The notes under the pieces are model-generated. The model ran no database searches, was not told the origin of the DNA, and saw nothing but the letters and a program-made list of their open reading frames with translations. This document shows, piece by piece, positions 23,476-35,997 of a stretch of 64,000 nt of DNA; the stretch's first letter is position 1, and each line of letters starts with the position of its first letter. The DNA lies in contig WBMQ01000003.1 of NCBI GenBank assembly GCA_016630905.1, positions 1,116,001 to 1,180,000 on the forward strand, read 5' to 3'. This DNA is from Capillidium heterosporum (Eukaryota > Entomophthoromycota > Entomophthoromycetes > Entomophthorales > Capillidiaceae). A program made the position numbers and the translations under genes.

Positions 23476-26030
23476 TATTCACAGTGATAAGTTGACGATA
23501 TATATTCCATCTGGTGTTGTTATTTTTGCAGTCACTAATTGTCTGAGCTGATTTTATAAAGTATTATAATATATTGTTGATTTTTTAATAGTGTAGTTTA
23601 TAGATATTTGCAATTCATTTGGATTTTATAACTTTAAAAATATATATGAATGTAATTTTGTACTAGTAGGCCTGTAAATTTTTAGAATTAAACATTCTAA
23701 GCCTTTGAGCAATCATACAGATAGGAGTAGTTACTTTACACAATATATACAGTAGGTCGTACTATATAGTTGATCAAATAGATCTGGTAATTGGTAACTT
23801 AAACTGTAGCATAAAGGCTGTTACAACCAGAGTACAACTATTTATGTTGAACGATGAGCAGCTACCTTTTACATATCAGAGTGCTGTAAATCGAAATATC
23901 AAAACAGGCTAAACTTTTTAAAAGAATCACCATCTTGTTTGGTTTAAGTTACATCGTACCTTGAACCCAATTAATTATTTGTTGCAAGTTGCATCCGATC
24001 GGAAATGATACAGTAGGTCCACAAATTTCCCATACCTTTTGTCTTATATTTCGCCTAAACTTTTAAAAATAAACTTTGTATCTCTGATATTAATTATATT
24101 TAATAACAATCACCTAATCTGAAGGCAGGCTAATTAGGAAGTAACCAACGGAAGACACCAGCTGGACATTTAAGATTAAGCTATTGGCTAAATCTAATTT
24201 TTGAACTAGGAGTGCGACTTCAGATCCAGGTATCCAAAGATCTACTACAAGCACGGAGTATCTCATCAAATTTAACTTCAATGAATTAAAGTATAGAGAG
24301 AAGGGGACATGAATGACTGCATTCCCCTCCAGTTTTCCCTGGTAGAAACTTAGTTATAGAAGTAGCATCTTCAAAGGCCAAAGACTTCCCATAACTTGAG
24401 TAATAATCTGCCTAAAAGCCTACGGACTAGTTCCTAATAAGGCAAGTTACACCTAAGCGTCGAACTCCCAAAACTTTACCTATGGATCTATGGGACATTG
24501 GACTAGCTTTCTAATAGTCAATTCCCCTCAGATGTATAATTTTACAGACTATGACTGTGTATTCGTTGTACCATCAACATCTAGTTTGAAAATTACGAAC
24601 CATCTCAAATTTAATGGGAACATTCGATTTGTAAATCGTAGGTCAACTGTTCTTAGTAAATTTGAGACAAAGTTTAGTATATAGTTTGTGGGAACTCAGA
24701 GTCTGGAAGATGGGCTAGTTGGTATCCAATCAAGTTTACAGGTCAGTTATGAACCTTGTATCGAACTCAAGTAAATTTTGCAGTATATTGTACAGCTCGG
24801 TATTAAACCATAATATAAAAGGAAATTCCGAGGTCCGAGTCACTGTTTTAGACTGCTGCATCTACCTTTTATAGGCTCATTTTACATTCGAATTTGAAGA
24901 TAGGTATACAACTTCATATATTACTTCCACATGGAGCTTTCTTGAAGGCTACATCGAAATAGGAATAGATATTTATGACTTTCTATAGTGCTGAGTTTAA
25001 GCCAATTTTGTATTGAAGAACACTTACCCCACTTGGTGGAAGTAAAATGGAAATAGCTGGTTAAATTTGACCTCCGATATGGAATATCCAATTGAATTTT
25101 GACGCAGATGTACATTTTGGTCGGATATGTTCCGTATAATACATTGTCTATAGATTGGTTGCTGGGATTAAGTAATTCAGACATATGCAGCTACCAGTAA
25201 AGTAGTTGATTGTCACTTACTTTATACACCATAGCTATTGTTTGGATGTGTGTAAAAACTGCTCCGCCTTTGTACCATCTTTAGTCAAGGGAATGACCTA
25301 GCGATAGCACGAAAATGGGGCGTGGTAAAAGTATAGTTTATTAAGGTCGATACCACTTATGAAAGTATCCCAATATGGCGCTAAGCCAATAAAATACACG
25401 ATAGAAGGAATATTGCCTTAGTTATTGGTTCAGTATTTATCAAGTTCTTTTCATTAGTGGCACTGACTTTTAATATGAAAGGATAGCTACAAAAATACTT
25501 GTTGACACCTGATATATCAATCTCGCCATATTTAAAATCGGGACTCGACTTATGTCCATACCTAAACTCAGATTACAGCTTACTTGAACGTCCCTTGATC
25601 CCATTCATCAATATATTGATGCTAATTAATTGTCTCAACCAAGGAGGCATCATGGAGTATACTTATTTGGGAATTTCATTGCTCGGACTAGCTATAGTGA
25701 AAAGGGCCAAATCGGTGCTTAATCCATACTTACCTAATAGGTTCCTGCCCATCCATCCCTTTTACTTAAAACGACAATTCCAGAATCTTATTTTTAGCAT
25801 AAAGATAATTATAGATGTAGGATGACTACGGTTACAACTTGTACCAAATTAAAGCTTATCAAATTTTAAGTATGCTAAATTTCTTGAAGTGAAATTTACG
25901 TTTCGAAAACACATCAAAATACTTACTATAAACTTACTGCACTACTATATGATGTATATGTTTATTGAATAGTATTAGAATTAGGGAATCTAGCCCAACT
26001 CCCATTTAATGAGGTTAAATTAAGTACAGT
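23476..26030. other. Intergenic, KIN1 to short zinc-cluster gene
   Basis: Mostly AT-rich. Two plus-strand stretches look like decayed coding DNA: 24490-24775 (about 95 codons with one in-frame stop) and 25499-25825 (listed separately). No intact gene and no terminal repeats were seen. Confidence 0.45.
25499..25825 (+). pseudogene. Fragment resembling the middle domain of a zinc-cluster regulator
   Basis: An open 108-codon stretch (TTG-initiated, so probably only a fragment) with a segment reading NILMLINCLNQGG...YTYLGISLLGLA. That order, a helical segment followed by G-x-x-x-YTYLGI and a hydrophobic helix, is reminiscent of the fungal transcription-factor domain, where a similar block carries the G..Y.YLG.A..MA pattern. 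No zinc cluster precedes it and upstream frames are broken. The assignment is tentative. Confidence 0.3.
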
Positions 26031-26825
26031 TTAGATTTCAGTCATGATGAGATTAGCGAATTTTTGTAGTTTGGTTGCAGCAATAAAGGCGGGATCTCCC
26101 TCCAGACTATTAACCGGTTTGATTTCGATAGTAAAGGCCTTCAAGCTTGTCATGAAGAGTTCGTAGTAGTTAAGATACAGGTCGGTAATTACCTGAATGG
26201 TGTTGATTAAGAAGAAGAAAATTGGCATTGAAGAGGCAAAGTTGAATTCCTCGACGAAGTCTTCTACGTCGATAAGCTCGATACCAGGGTTTATAAAGGT
26301 TAGATAGTAACTGAGGATCTCAATCTGGTCCTCTGTTATGAACATGCGTAGCTTGATGTACAATCGCTCCCTAAGCTCCAGGTAGTTCGATTCAATTGAG
26401 CCTTGAGATGGAAAAGTAGTGAAGGATTGATTGGTGAAGGATTGACTGGTTTCGCAATTGCTGGGTAGCACAGGTGAAGTATAGGCAGTTAGAGATGATG
26501 ATGTCGGTGTTTTAACGTTGGATGGCAGTTGGTAGCTCAGCAATTTGGGGCTATTGTCGCTGAGCTTATCGGTTGAACTAGGTATCTCTTCCGATTGAGA
26601 AGTCGCTGAGAACACTCGTAAGCCTTGATCGGGTTTATGCCATTTGAGATCCAATTTCTTGGGATCCCTCGGCTTAGGGCCTCGCTTCTGGGGTTTGTAG
26701 TTGTACGTACATTTCTTGTCTGCTTTTTCACAGGGTAGGCAGTGAGGTAAAGTCCTCGAGCACTTGAGCTTGTGCTTTCTACAGTTATCGCAGGATTGGG
26801 GAGTTTTTTTCGATTCGTGAGCCAT
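26031..26825 (-). CDS. Short Zn2Cys6 zinc-cluster protein (264 aa)
   Basis: Paralogue of the 4253-5044 gene. The cluster reads CDNCRKHKLKC...CLPC...KKC with 2-6-6-2-6 spacing, followed by the linker KPQKRGPKPRDP. A Ser/Thr-rich middle contains an NQSFT tandem repeat, and the helical C-terminus (about 165-264) is hydrophobic and aromatic. I chose the ATG at 26825, which places the first cysteine 12 residues in and gives 264 aa, matching the 263-aa paralogue. An in-frame ATG at 26903 would add 26 mostly basic residues. There is no full fungal regulatory domain. It lies between the kinase and psi-Zn-C. The target is unknown. Confidence 0.85.
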   Translation of the reverse strand: MAHESKKTPQSCDNCRKHKLKCSRTLPHCLPCEKADKKCTYNYKPQKRGPKPRDPKKLDLKWHKPDQGLRVFSATSQSEEIPSSTDKLSDNSPKLLSYQLPSNVKTPTSSSLTAYTSPVLPSNCETSQSFTNQSFTTFPSQGSIESNYLELRERLYIKLRMFITEDQIEILSYYLTFINPGIELIDVEDFVEEFNFASSMPIFFFLINTIQVITDLYLNYYELFMTSLKAFTIEIKPVNSLEGDPAFIAATKLQKFANLIMTEI

Positions 26826-26903
26826 AATTTTTTTGCCAATATCACTTTCTCTTAAGGCAGTATTTATACCTCTTCTACGTAGCACCTTACTACCCTGTCT
26901 CAT

Positions 26904-29426
26904 CTATGCATCTCTTATTCCAACAACTGTATTGCAATTTATTCCGCAATGTAGCCCAATAAATTGCCCAAGACTCTACGTACCTGTTTTATAAATCGAA
27001 TTCTAACTTCTTCCAAAAACAGACCTAACTTAATCCAATATTTAATCAAATCCTATCCCGGACTATCCCCCAATACTGCAAAAACACTCAGTATAGCCAG
27101 AAAATCTAGTCGCTGTTGGGGCTCTATCACTTCTTTTTAGGAAATATAATTTTTTCAAATACTTGGATCGCCGGCCTATTGCCGTATACTGGAAATGCAA
27201 AACTACCCTCTCTAGATAGCTCTTACTGTTATCCCATCAAATACATGTATGGATTGAAATATTAAGGTGATAGTATATGAAGTCTAGAGCATTATTAATA
27301 TAACCTCACCCCCACTATACAATACAGTATAAATTCATTTCCAACAACTTTGCCCATAGCACATTTATATTTTTTGATTTCTAATTCAATCGAGTACAGG
27401 TATAAGTTAAACTTATCAAGCTTAAGAATCGAATCACTAGCTGTATAATGAAATAGGTGCTGAGTTGATAATAGGTAGTGTCACATGTACAATCAAGGTG
27501 AGTTATAATCCTCGAAATTGTATCAATACCGATTTCCAAAACCCAAGCTGAGTAGCAGCTAAATTTACTTTCTAAAATGGGTTCACAGGAATGCCGATTG
27601 TCAGGTGCCCAAAAAGCAATAAATTTAGGCAATGAAATTATAACCTAGGTTAAAGCTAATAGAAGCAAATACAAAATACACACATTCAAGTGTGTTGCGA
27701 TGCCTTTAAACGTCGAAAAGTAAGGTGGCCATCGTGAAGGGCGTCGCTATGATATCACCTGAAAAGCCTACCAAACCTGAGCTTAATTCCATAATCACTT
27801 TCGCAATATATTTGCTGATTAATCAAGTTATATCCATATTCCTGCTTAACCTAATAATTGGAGCTTACCCATACTAAAGGTAGCTAGCTATACTGCTGAT
27901 GCTTAGCAGATGTCGGCATGCAATACTTATATTTTAATGCTTGGCTTTCTAAAGAATCGGTATTGTAAAATGATCCTAAGTAAACCCAGAATATATTATA
28001 TTACCACCGGCGGTAGGGCCGAATATACAACCCAAACGTTTTATAGGATTTGATGGTATATATTGCTTAGCTACTGTCGGAAGTGCAACTGGCATTTCTA
28101 ATCATGTATTCTAGGTTGACATTTGTTTATTGATTAGAAAAGTTCTAAATACTTACTTTGGCCATATATACTAGCGTCAAGGGATACATAAATATCTTTT
28201 ATAGTGGCGATTCGCTAGATATATCTAGATGTACTGGATGGAAGAAGACGAAAAGTTTGGTACCTTAGCAATTAACTAAAGAAAATGTCAAACAAGCTCT
28301 TCCAATTGGTGCCTGAAAAGCTTATGCAGCTCTATCCAAAATCCGGTTGACTTCCGGATGAAGCTGTACACGATGAGAAGCGTTTTATAGCCTAGTATAG
28401 CATCTATATAAACGATTACTTAGTCGGTATTAGCTTGGCTCAGCTTTTAGTCTTGTCAACTAACTTACGAGTGTTCGGGATTCGGTTTATTCTCAATACT
28501 ACAATTAATTGATCGTGAAACTTGAATCGTAACGCCGAACAAACCTGTTTGCGAATATTTTCACCTCGTCTTCATTAATTTGATTACCCGATTTGGCTTC
28601 ATTCTGCTTCTAAAATTTTATATACCGCCAAAGTATTGGCTGCTTACAAATACGAATACTTGATTTTGTGGACGATACCTTGCTCAAAGTCGTTGGGTGT
28701 GGGGCAAGCCCGTTTGGAAATGCTTCCAAATCGTTGCTATCCTTAAATGGATAAAGATTACTCCGTTTCAAAATCATTGCGGTGACTTTATAGCTTCCAT
28801 AATGGATTGATATATAAATTAGAAATTATATAAAAGTCTGCGTAATTGTTTTGAACCATACCAGTATCAGATTGAAATCCTAGGTAGAAAAGATAGCACT
28901 GTTTCGCCGAGTTTTCAGACATTTATAACATCTATATATATGTTGAACTGAAGGCATGGTGAAGTCAATTGTTTTGTAGTCAAAGTCTGGACTAATATAC
29001 ATCAAGTGTAAGGTACAATCTATACATATGTAAATGTAGCAAATTACGGATCTCACTACAATTTGAAGAGATTGATTCACTTTTGTTGTAAATGATGGTA
29101 TAAATGCCTTGATTCAATAATATATATATTTATAGCTGTATATAAAGTAGATAGGAATCTTTACAAACCTATTGATAGAGTATAGGTTGTTAGTCATAAA
29201 AAGGAGAATGAATAGGAAAACTTTATATATATCAGGTTTAATATTCACATGTAGTGTACCTAAGTATTCGAAATTTTGAAGGTGCAACCCTTTCCAATCT
29301 ATTTGGATCCAATCCAAAAAAGTATTAAGCAGCCACAGACATCCGGCTGAATGTTTTTGGAGCGTATGCCATATGCACCGTTTACTCTATCGAAGAGAAG
29401 TGAAAGTATTTTCGACAAATAATATA
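26904..29426. other. Intergenic, gene-poor
   Basis: No intact gene. A plus-strand stretch at about 28650-28750 reads ILDFVDDTLLKV, which superficially resembles a reverse-transcriptase palm motif, but no other element-like motif accompanies it. Small ORFs at 27381, 28880 and 29114 (minus) are AT-rich and show no family features. Confidence 0.4.
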
Positions 29427-31190
29427 CTAATTCATATCATTAAACTCCTCTTCCAGATTCATTTGTTCAACCCTAGCTAATAAAAGAGTTATATGTAGGC
29501 ATTCGTGATTCACAGCATAGTAGGCTTTGGCAGTGTTCAAGATTCGTAACATTGTTCTAAAGTTCTCCAAAGATTCTTTAAAAACCTGCCTATCCTTGGA
29601 CTTGGTGTTCCTAATCTGATGAAAGGCAGGACTACCAAGGGCCAAAAATCAGTGGATTACATCGTTGAAGTAGATATCCTTTCTAAATGTTAAACTAGAC
29701 CAATATAATCCCATGGGAAACTGCCGTAGCTTTATATTTGAAATAAGGCTTTAAAGTAATATACTTGGCCTTGTTGAAGGTTTGATATATGCTGAACAAG
29801 GTAGAGCTGTAGATAAGCCTTAAATTCAAGACAAAAATTGATGCTATAGTTTTGGCCCACCTCCTTTTGGTACTAGTTAACATCCTAAACAAATCGATAA
29901 TTTTGATATCCCATAACTCCAGGTGCCAGGCTGAAACCGTTGTTAGTATGTGTATCTCTCCGACCTTAACTTTCAGTATAATTTCGATAAGCTTAACTTT
30001 GCGTATGACAAGGTGCACGAGTTGTCAGAACTGAGTAAATATCTGAATATAAAGACAAGAACATTGAAAAGTAAAACTATAAGACTCCTCTTCACTCTTG
30101 AGGGTATTTATGGAGTTGAACTTTGGGTAAGAGCACTTGGAGAGCTGAAATTCGTGAATAAATGACTTGTTATACCCGTCCCGTACATAATATTTAATAT
30201 GTGATATAACCATCAGATCCAATTTTATAGCTTTATAGTTTTAACATCAATACTTGAGGGAGAACTCTGATTTAACTTTAGCTCATACACCATCTGAATG
30301 GTAAGTCTCAGGTGAAACCTAGCTCCACCGAACTTTTTGAGACCGTGTTGAAGCTCAGTAATTATAAACAGAGAATAGATGGTATCTAGGTTGCATGTGG
30401 TATAAGCTTGTTCTATAAACACTGTAGAATAGTTGTGCCAATCTCCAACTCTATCGGAAACTTGAGGTAGATAACCCGAACCTACTGAGCATATTATGTT
30501 GGTCAACACCTGAGAATGGCTTTCAAAGTTCTCAACTATGGACCTTCGATTGACTATAGGGAGGTATGGATGGCAGTGCTTGAAGTAAGACTTTATACAC
30601 ATATCGGTTACTGAAGCTGCAATCAATTTATCCTGTAGATTTTGAACGTCTATTAATTTGGTTATCGGTGGCAATGTGGCCGAGCTAGGTAGTTTACGGT
30701 TTAAAAACATCTGGTTCAGGTTGTCGGGTTTGGAATAGTGGATTACATATATAGTTAAAAATCTACCCATCGGACTTACCCCGTAATAATCCATGCTTCC
30801 AGTCGTTGTTTATCATTAATTAATTGAACAGCTTCATTGTAATATTGAATTTGTTATTGAAATACTCTAAAGCTATATCCGCATTCATACCAACTTCCTG
30901 GGTGTTATTCAATTTGTAGACCAACATCTTATCCATATTTAAACTTATCTTACCTTTTGAACTCTTAGGTATTGAAAATTCAAAATCCTTTCCTATGTTT
31001 GGTGTAATCGGCACTACATTCCGATATAAGCTTCACTTGGCTTTGAATTTTCCGATTTAAACATGATGATATAGTTGCATATATTTCTGGAATCTAAGAA
31101 CTTTGAACAATAAGGTAAAGCTTTGTTCTAATATATCTTTTTGCACCTATACCTAGCACACAAATTCTCTGAGACCTTGTGTTATGACAT
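29427..31190 (-). pseudogene. psi-Zn-C: wrecked Zn2Cys6 transcription factor with a converted, near-intact core
   Basis: Homologue of Zn-A/Zn-B broken by stops and frame changes. The zinc cluster (about 31080-31190) is ruined: the second codon after ATG-TCA is TAA and several cysteines are lost (it reads CARYRCKKIY, then a stop). Readable blocks include LEYFNNKFNI (30840-30880), YPKFNSINTLKSEEE (about 30090-30130) and the C-terminal CLHITLLLARVEQ (29445-29500). Between 30447 and 30808 the DNA is almost identical to Zn-B 17842-18203 (I found 2 differences in 362 bp), while flanks are diverged. The block for NSVVDNHQKVYIST is deleted. It cannot encode a working regulator. Confidence 0.85.
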
Positions 31191-33814
31191 GCTAAATAAC
31201 TAAAACTGCGCCCAAATTGAAATCCTGTAGTGTCTTAAAGTACCGACTTCAAAATTGTCAAATTAATCTCCTCATACCGCTATATTTACCATACTATGAG
31301 AATTAGACTGAGAAAATTAACTACCAAACTAAAGCTATTATAAATCGCCTTGTTGATTATTCTTACAAAATGCTTTTACCTTTAAATGTTCATCTTTCTA
31401 TTCAAATTTTGAAGTGGAGCCTTCTTATTTCTGACTGGTCTTGAAATTGTTTTCACAATATCCAAGAATGTAAAAAGATAATCTTTCCAGGCTACATAAG
31501 CTAGTGCTCATATCCACTCGTAGAGAAAGGGTCTACCTGATTGTAATTAGTAATATTCCTGCTTTCTCTGCAATAAAAAATATATTTGGATAACCCCACT
31601 ACCGCATACAGCTCAGATTCAACTACATACTACTCAGTTCAGCAAAACTAAGTGGCAATATTTAAACTAAACTTAAGCATAGCTACTCAGCTTTACTGAA
31701 CTGAATAGTAATATGCTCAAAAGAACAAGATCAATTAAAGTTGAAAAGTTTAAATGCTTTTAAATTATCGACAATACTTTGTTCGGAAAATTTGAATGGA
31801 TTTTTGTAGTTTAATTCGTAAAAGCTCATACGGTCTTTTTGAACATATTGGCTTCAAAACTCCAACTTTAATTGAAATTATGAATCTCGACTATAAGTTA
31901 CTTTATGAAATACTTTGACATACTTAACTACCATGTTAGATACTATACGAAATATATATTTAGGCAGCCTTTATTCTAAACTATTTTCAGCCAAGAGCCA
32001 TTTTAAAGCTACTGGAATGAATACTAGTACACTTATAACTACTTAGAAAGCCATATATCTTTTGGGATTTTTAGCCAAAATAAGCTAATAAAATTGGCGT
32101 ACAAGTACACTATTTAGATTTTATTATAAGGATCTGTTTGAGCTATGATTTTAACCAATTTACTTTTGGCCAATCTTTTAAGGTCATATAAGTATACAGA
32201 TTTAAAGTATATTTTAGTATCAATTTAATATTTCTGAGTCTATTGCCGTCAAACTACCAATCATAATTAGGATACTACTTGGATCACAGTATTTTTATAA
32301 GTTCTGTGGCTTTATATATAATGCTCTCTTTGATAGGAAATTCCCGTCAGATAGTTATATATACCATTACCAGAATTAAATAAAATAACTCAGTTTTAAT
32401 ATTATATACCTTGCTTGTTCAATTAGCTCTAGATATCAAAATGTATTGAATCAACGATGGTAACTCTTCACTCTTCGGTAGCTTGTACAAGTAGCTATCT
32501 TTATCTATACTATACAGATTTAAGATAAAGCAGAATGTAGGTGCTAGGAGTTTGAATGTTTCCATGGACTTTTAGAGATAAGCTATGGATTCTTGGTTGA
32601 GCTACATTTGCAGCATTTTTAGTCAATACATTTGAGAATGAAAAGTTCAGATACAACACTACTCGGTGAGAACTAATAGTTGCTGTAATAAAATCAAAAC
32701 TAAATTGAAGATTATGTACATGGTATCAATATATGCTTTTGATATCAATGAATTACTAGATGCTCTTTCTACTAGGTTAAATTTATAAAGTATGTATAAA
32801 TTGCTTTACTAATTTAGGAGGAAGAGGGGCTGAATTCACCTTTTCCTTCTGAAGCCTTAGTCCTATAGATGACTAATGACTTTAAATTAACATCTCATAC
32901 TTGTGACGCTTTGATAAATATAGAAGAGTAGAATAGTAGGGCATCTACCAGCTTCTTCTAGAGCTAAGTTGGACTAGTACCTGATATAGAAACTGGCAGC
33001 TCCTTGGTGATATAAACAATTAGTATTTAAAGGCTTGTTATTAAATGATCAAATTCTATTCAATCTGGTTTGATTTTCTACCAGATACAAAGTAGCTCCA
33101 GTTCATAGCCTACACAGCGTGGAAATACTCACCAGCCTTCAAATTTTAGACAAAACCAGTCTATAACTACATAAAGTAATTTCCTTAACGTAAGTAATAT
33201 GCATTTTATAAGATTTTAATGAAGGGTTATTCTTTACAAGTATAGCGAATTCTTAGTCGGATTAAGGCTTGAGAACAAACCCAGAAAAGGCATTTCTCAG
33301 TTTGGAAAGGCTTGTACTGAAGGCTAGAATTTCAAATTATCTGAATATTAACTTTAGCTATTCACTGAAAAATTTATACTAAACGTCCATACTCCCTTTG
33401 TAGGCAGCTTTAGATGAATAAGTTTGTTAAACTTATGGCATGGCTATTAGCTAAACACTACTTTCACCTATTTTTATGGTATTATTTTCCTAAATGAAAG
33501 TGTAGAAATTAGACTACATGGAGGAACAGCAGCAATATACATTTAACTCAAGTGTAATTATATAAGTATTTGCTGCCATTCCCCAAGTTAATGGGGCGAC
33601 TATTAAAAATAAACTTTTCTACAATATAAATGCAATTTATGGATCAGCTTTTACATCATAGCAAAAATTAGCTGCCATTGTGCATAGGAACTAATATTAA
33701 ATAAACCATCCAAAAGATATTGCCATTGGAGTCAACTACCTTTATGCTAATGAATAAAAGTGAAAGTTTCGATGATAAATCGCCTTTTCGAAACTTATCT
33801 AACTACCAGTCTAT
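31191..33814. other. Upstream region between psi-Zn-C and Zn-D
   Basis: A 2.6-kb AT-rich divergent interval with no coding frame of note. It is the counterpart of the Zn-A/Zn-B interval. Apart from a few bases beside the psi-Zn-C ATG, I could not recognise similarity between the two. Confidence 0.45.
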
Positions 33815-35622
33815 ATGAGTGCATCCCGTGTATCGATTAAACCTTGTGACCGATGTCGGCAGCGTAAGGTGTATTGCGACAAGTTGATCTCCGGCTGCTA
33901 CCGATGCAAGTTTCTGAATGAGCCCTGTAGCTATTTGTACGTAGCCAAAAAACGTGGGAAACCTAGAAAAGATGCTATCTTTACACCACCTTCCAACCCA
34001 TCGACTTTAGACATCAAATATCTGACCAACTTCGATTTTATAAATAAGACGAGTGGTACTGAGGATGAAGATGATAAACGAGTAGCTACGGCCAACAAAA
34101 AACTCAACAAAGTAAAATACTATTACAGCAGTATAAAGATAGAGGTGGATGGTAGTAGGTACGTGATGGCTACCAACCTATTTAAGAATAGCGTCATGGA
34201 CCCCAGTCATAAAGTTTTTGTCTCAACTACCGGGAAGCTGGATTACTTTGGCGTAAGCCCGTTAGGCATTGCTGCTGACTATGTATGTAGTTCATCATAC
34301 AAAACCCAAGAGCTTGAACAGCTGTATTGCCGCTTCTAACAAAAACAGAAATGATACTGTTGATAAGAATATGTTGCCAATAGGTAGGTGTATAGAGCTG
34401 GCGCACCTGAGCAATACACTGATCGAAGAGAAAGTGAATGAAATGGCGATAGATGCTTTCTTTCAATATTTCAACGCGCAGCTACCGATTTTGAATCGAA
34501 GAGACTTTGTGCTAAACTACCAGAACCAGCCCAATATACTGAAGTACATAGTGGTTGGCATAGGCATAGGATACCTACCCTTTATATCTAAGGATGTCAA
34601 GCAGTACTACTGCCACCTGGCCAAATTAGAATTGAAGAAGAACTACCATAAGTTTACCCTGCATACTATCTCGGCCTTATTAATCATGAGTAAATTCCAG
34701 CACAATAAGGAGGACTGTAAATCAGGTTTCTTAAATTTAGGTATAGCTATCAAGATCTCGTACTGTTTGGGTCTACACATGGAATCTCCTAAACACTTAA
34801 GTGAAGATGAGCAGGAGTTACGCGTCCGACTGTACTGGGTGATCCATATTGTCGATAAATTGTACGGGTTTGGTATGACTTTACCTTTCAGTCATGACTA
34901 CCGCCTCAGCTACCGTTCGAAGACCAAGATCCATGCCGTTCGACTATTTGGATAAAGATAGCCTGGAATTCAAGTTTACGACGCTAAGTTCGACCTATTA
35001 CCTAAGCCTGTTCTCGGAGATCTGTCAGCTGCTGTATCTTATCAAATTGAAGTTCGATTTCATGGATAATATCAGGGAGTTCCAACTGTTTCAACTGACC
35101 CACTTTTCCAAAGTCATCGACCAGCACTTGCTGTTGTGGGAGAACAAGGTCTCATTAACCTTCCGTCATCTCAACCAAGGTATAGGTTGGAAGGTTAAGG
35201 TTACCGATCGGTTCGAACTCAATTTGAAATTAGTTTACAACTCGACCTTGATCCAACTCTTTCAAACCTTTTCGAAGATTCAGTTGGAACCTATTCGAAC
35301 TGAAAGCCAGGATAAGGCGATCAAGCATTCTAAACAAGCTATTGAGTGTGCTTTAAGGTTGAAGAACGATCTCTTTTACCACGGTACCACCTACAAGTTC
35401 TATGCGCTGTGTACGGCTATCTTCTACTGGATAAAAGTGGTTTCCAGTTCCAGTGGTAGGGATAGGGAGGAGAAGTTGGGTTTACTAAAGCAAGCTCTAA
35501 AACTCATTGAGAACTGTGTACCGTACTACCTTTTGGCTGATGAATCTTTACATATGTCGAAGTTATTGATGCGATCAGAAAATTTGGAGTTGGATTGGTA
35601 TACTGAAGACAATGATTTATAG
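33815..35622 (+). CDS. Zn-D: Zn2Cys6 transcription factor, 601 aa if two +1 shifts are ignored
   Basis: More distant homologue of Zn-A. Zinc cluster cysteines are at 11, 14, 21, 28, 31 and 38, followed by a KKRGKPRKD basic linker. Later blocks match the family: LDYFGVSPLG, TMYVVHHTKP, LPILNRRDF, FLNLGIAIKISYCLGLH, ELRVRLYWVIHIVDKLYGFGM and ADESLHMSKLLMRSENLELD. The frame breaks at 34268 (after SPLG; dropping one A restores LLLTMYVV) and near 34931 (dropping one base restores PFDYLDKDSLEFKF). After both corrections there are 602 codons, exactly the length of Zn-A, so splicing is not needed. It is a recent pseudogene, an assembly artefact or a recoded gene. Confidence 0.85.
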
Positions 35623-35997
35623 CTATTAAAGTTTAAAGATTTACTTATCGTTTATTCTATTATATAGTATTTCATCAAGTAATTTAAGTGTCTATATGTA
35701 ACTATAGAGCGATTAGTATATAAGCATATTGTTGTAAAGGAAAGTGGTATAATAAAAGGAATAATTTGTAAAAAGCATACAGCTTTCCTCTATAGTGAAT
35801 TAAATGAATATATATAGCAGTCTTTAGTAGCAGTACCATTGATATATTTAATGTATAACTATCATGCAAAAAGTAAATGTAGTAAGCATGAAATATACTT
35901 AATGGGTTCAAAATAATGAACTTTGGAGGTGTAGAAAACAAGTTAAGTAAATTATAGCAAAAGATGCTTAAAATAGTTAAGCAACAAACATAATTAA
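35623..35997. other. Convergent 3' region, Zn-D and ketopantoate reductase
   Basis: AT-rich 375 bp between two stop codons of convergent genes. It presumably holds both 3' UTRs and polyadenylation sites. No gene or strong hairpin was seen. Confidence 0.5.

Noticed and set aside
28640-28760. ILDFVDDTLLKV as a reverse-transcriptase palm motif
   Set aside because: Only one short motif; no flanking RT motifs or element structure in the same region, so it is too weak to call.
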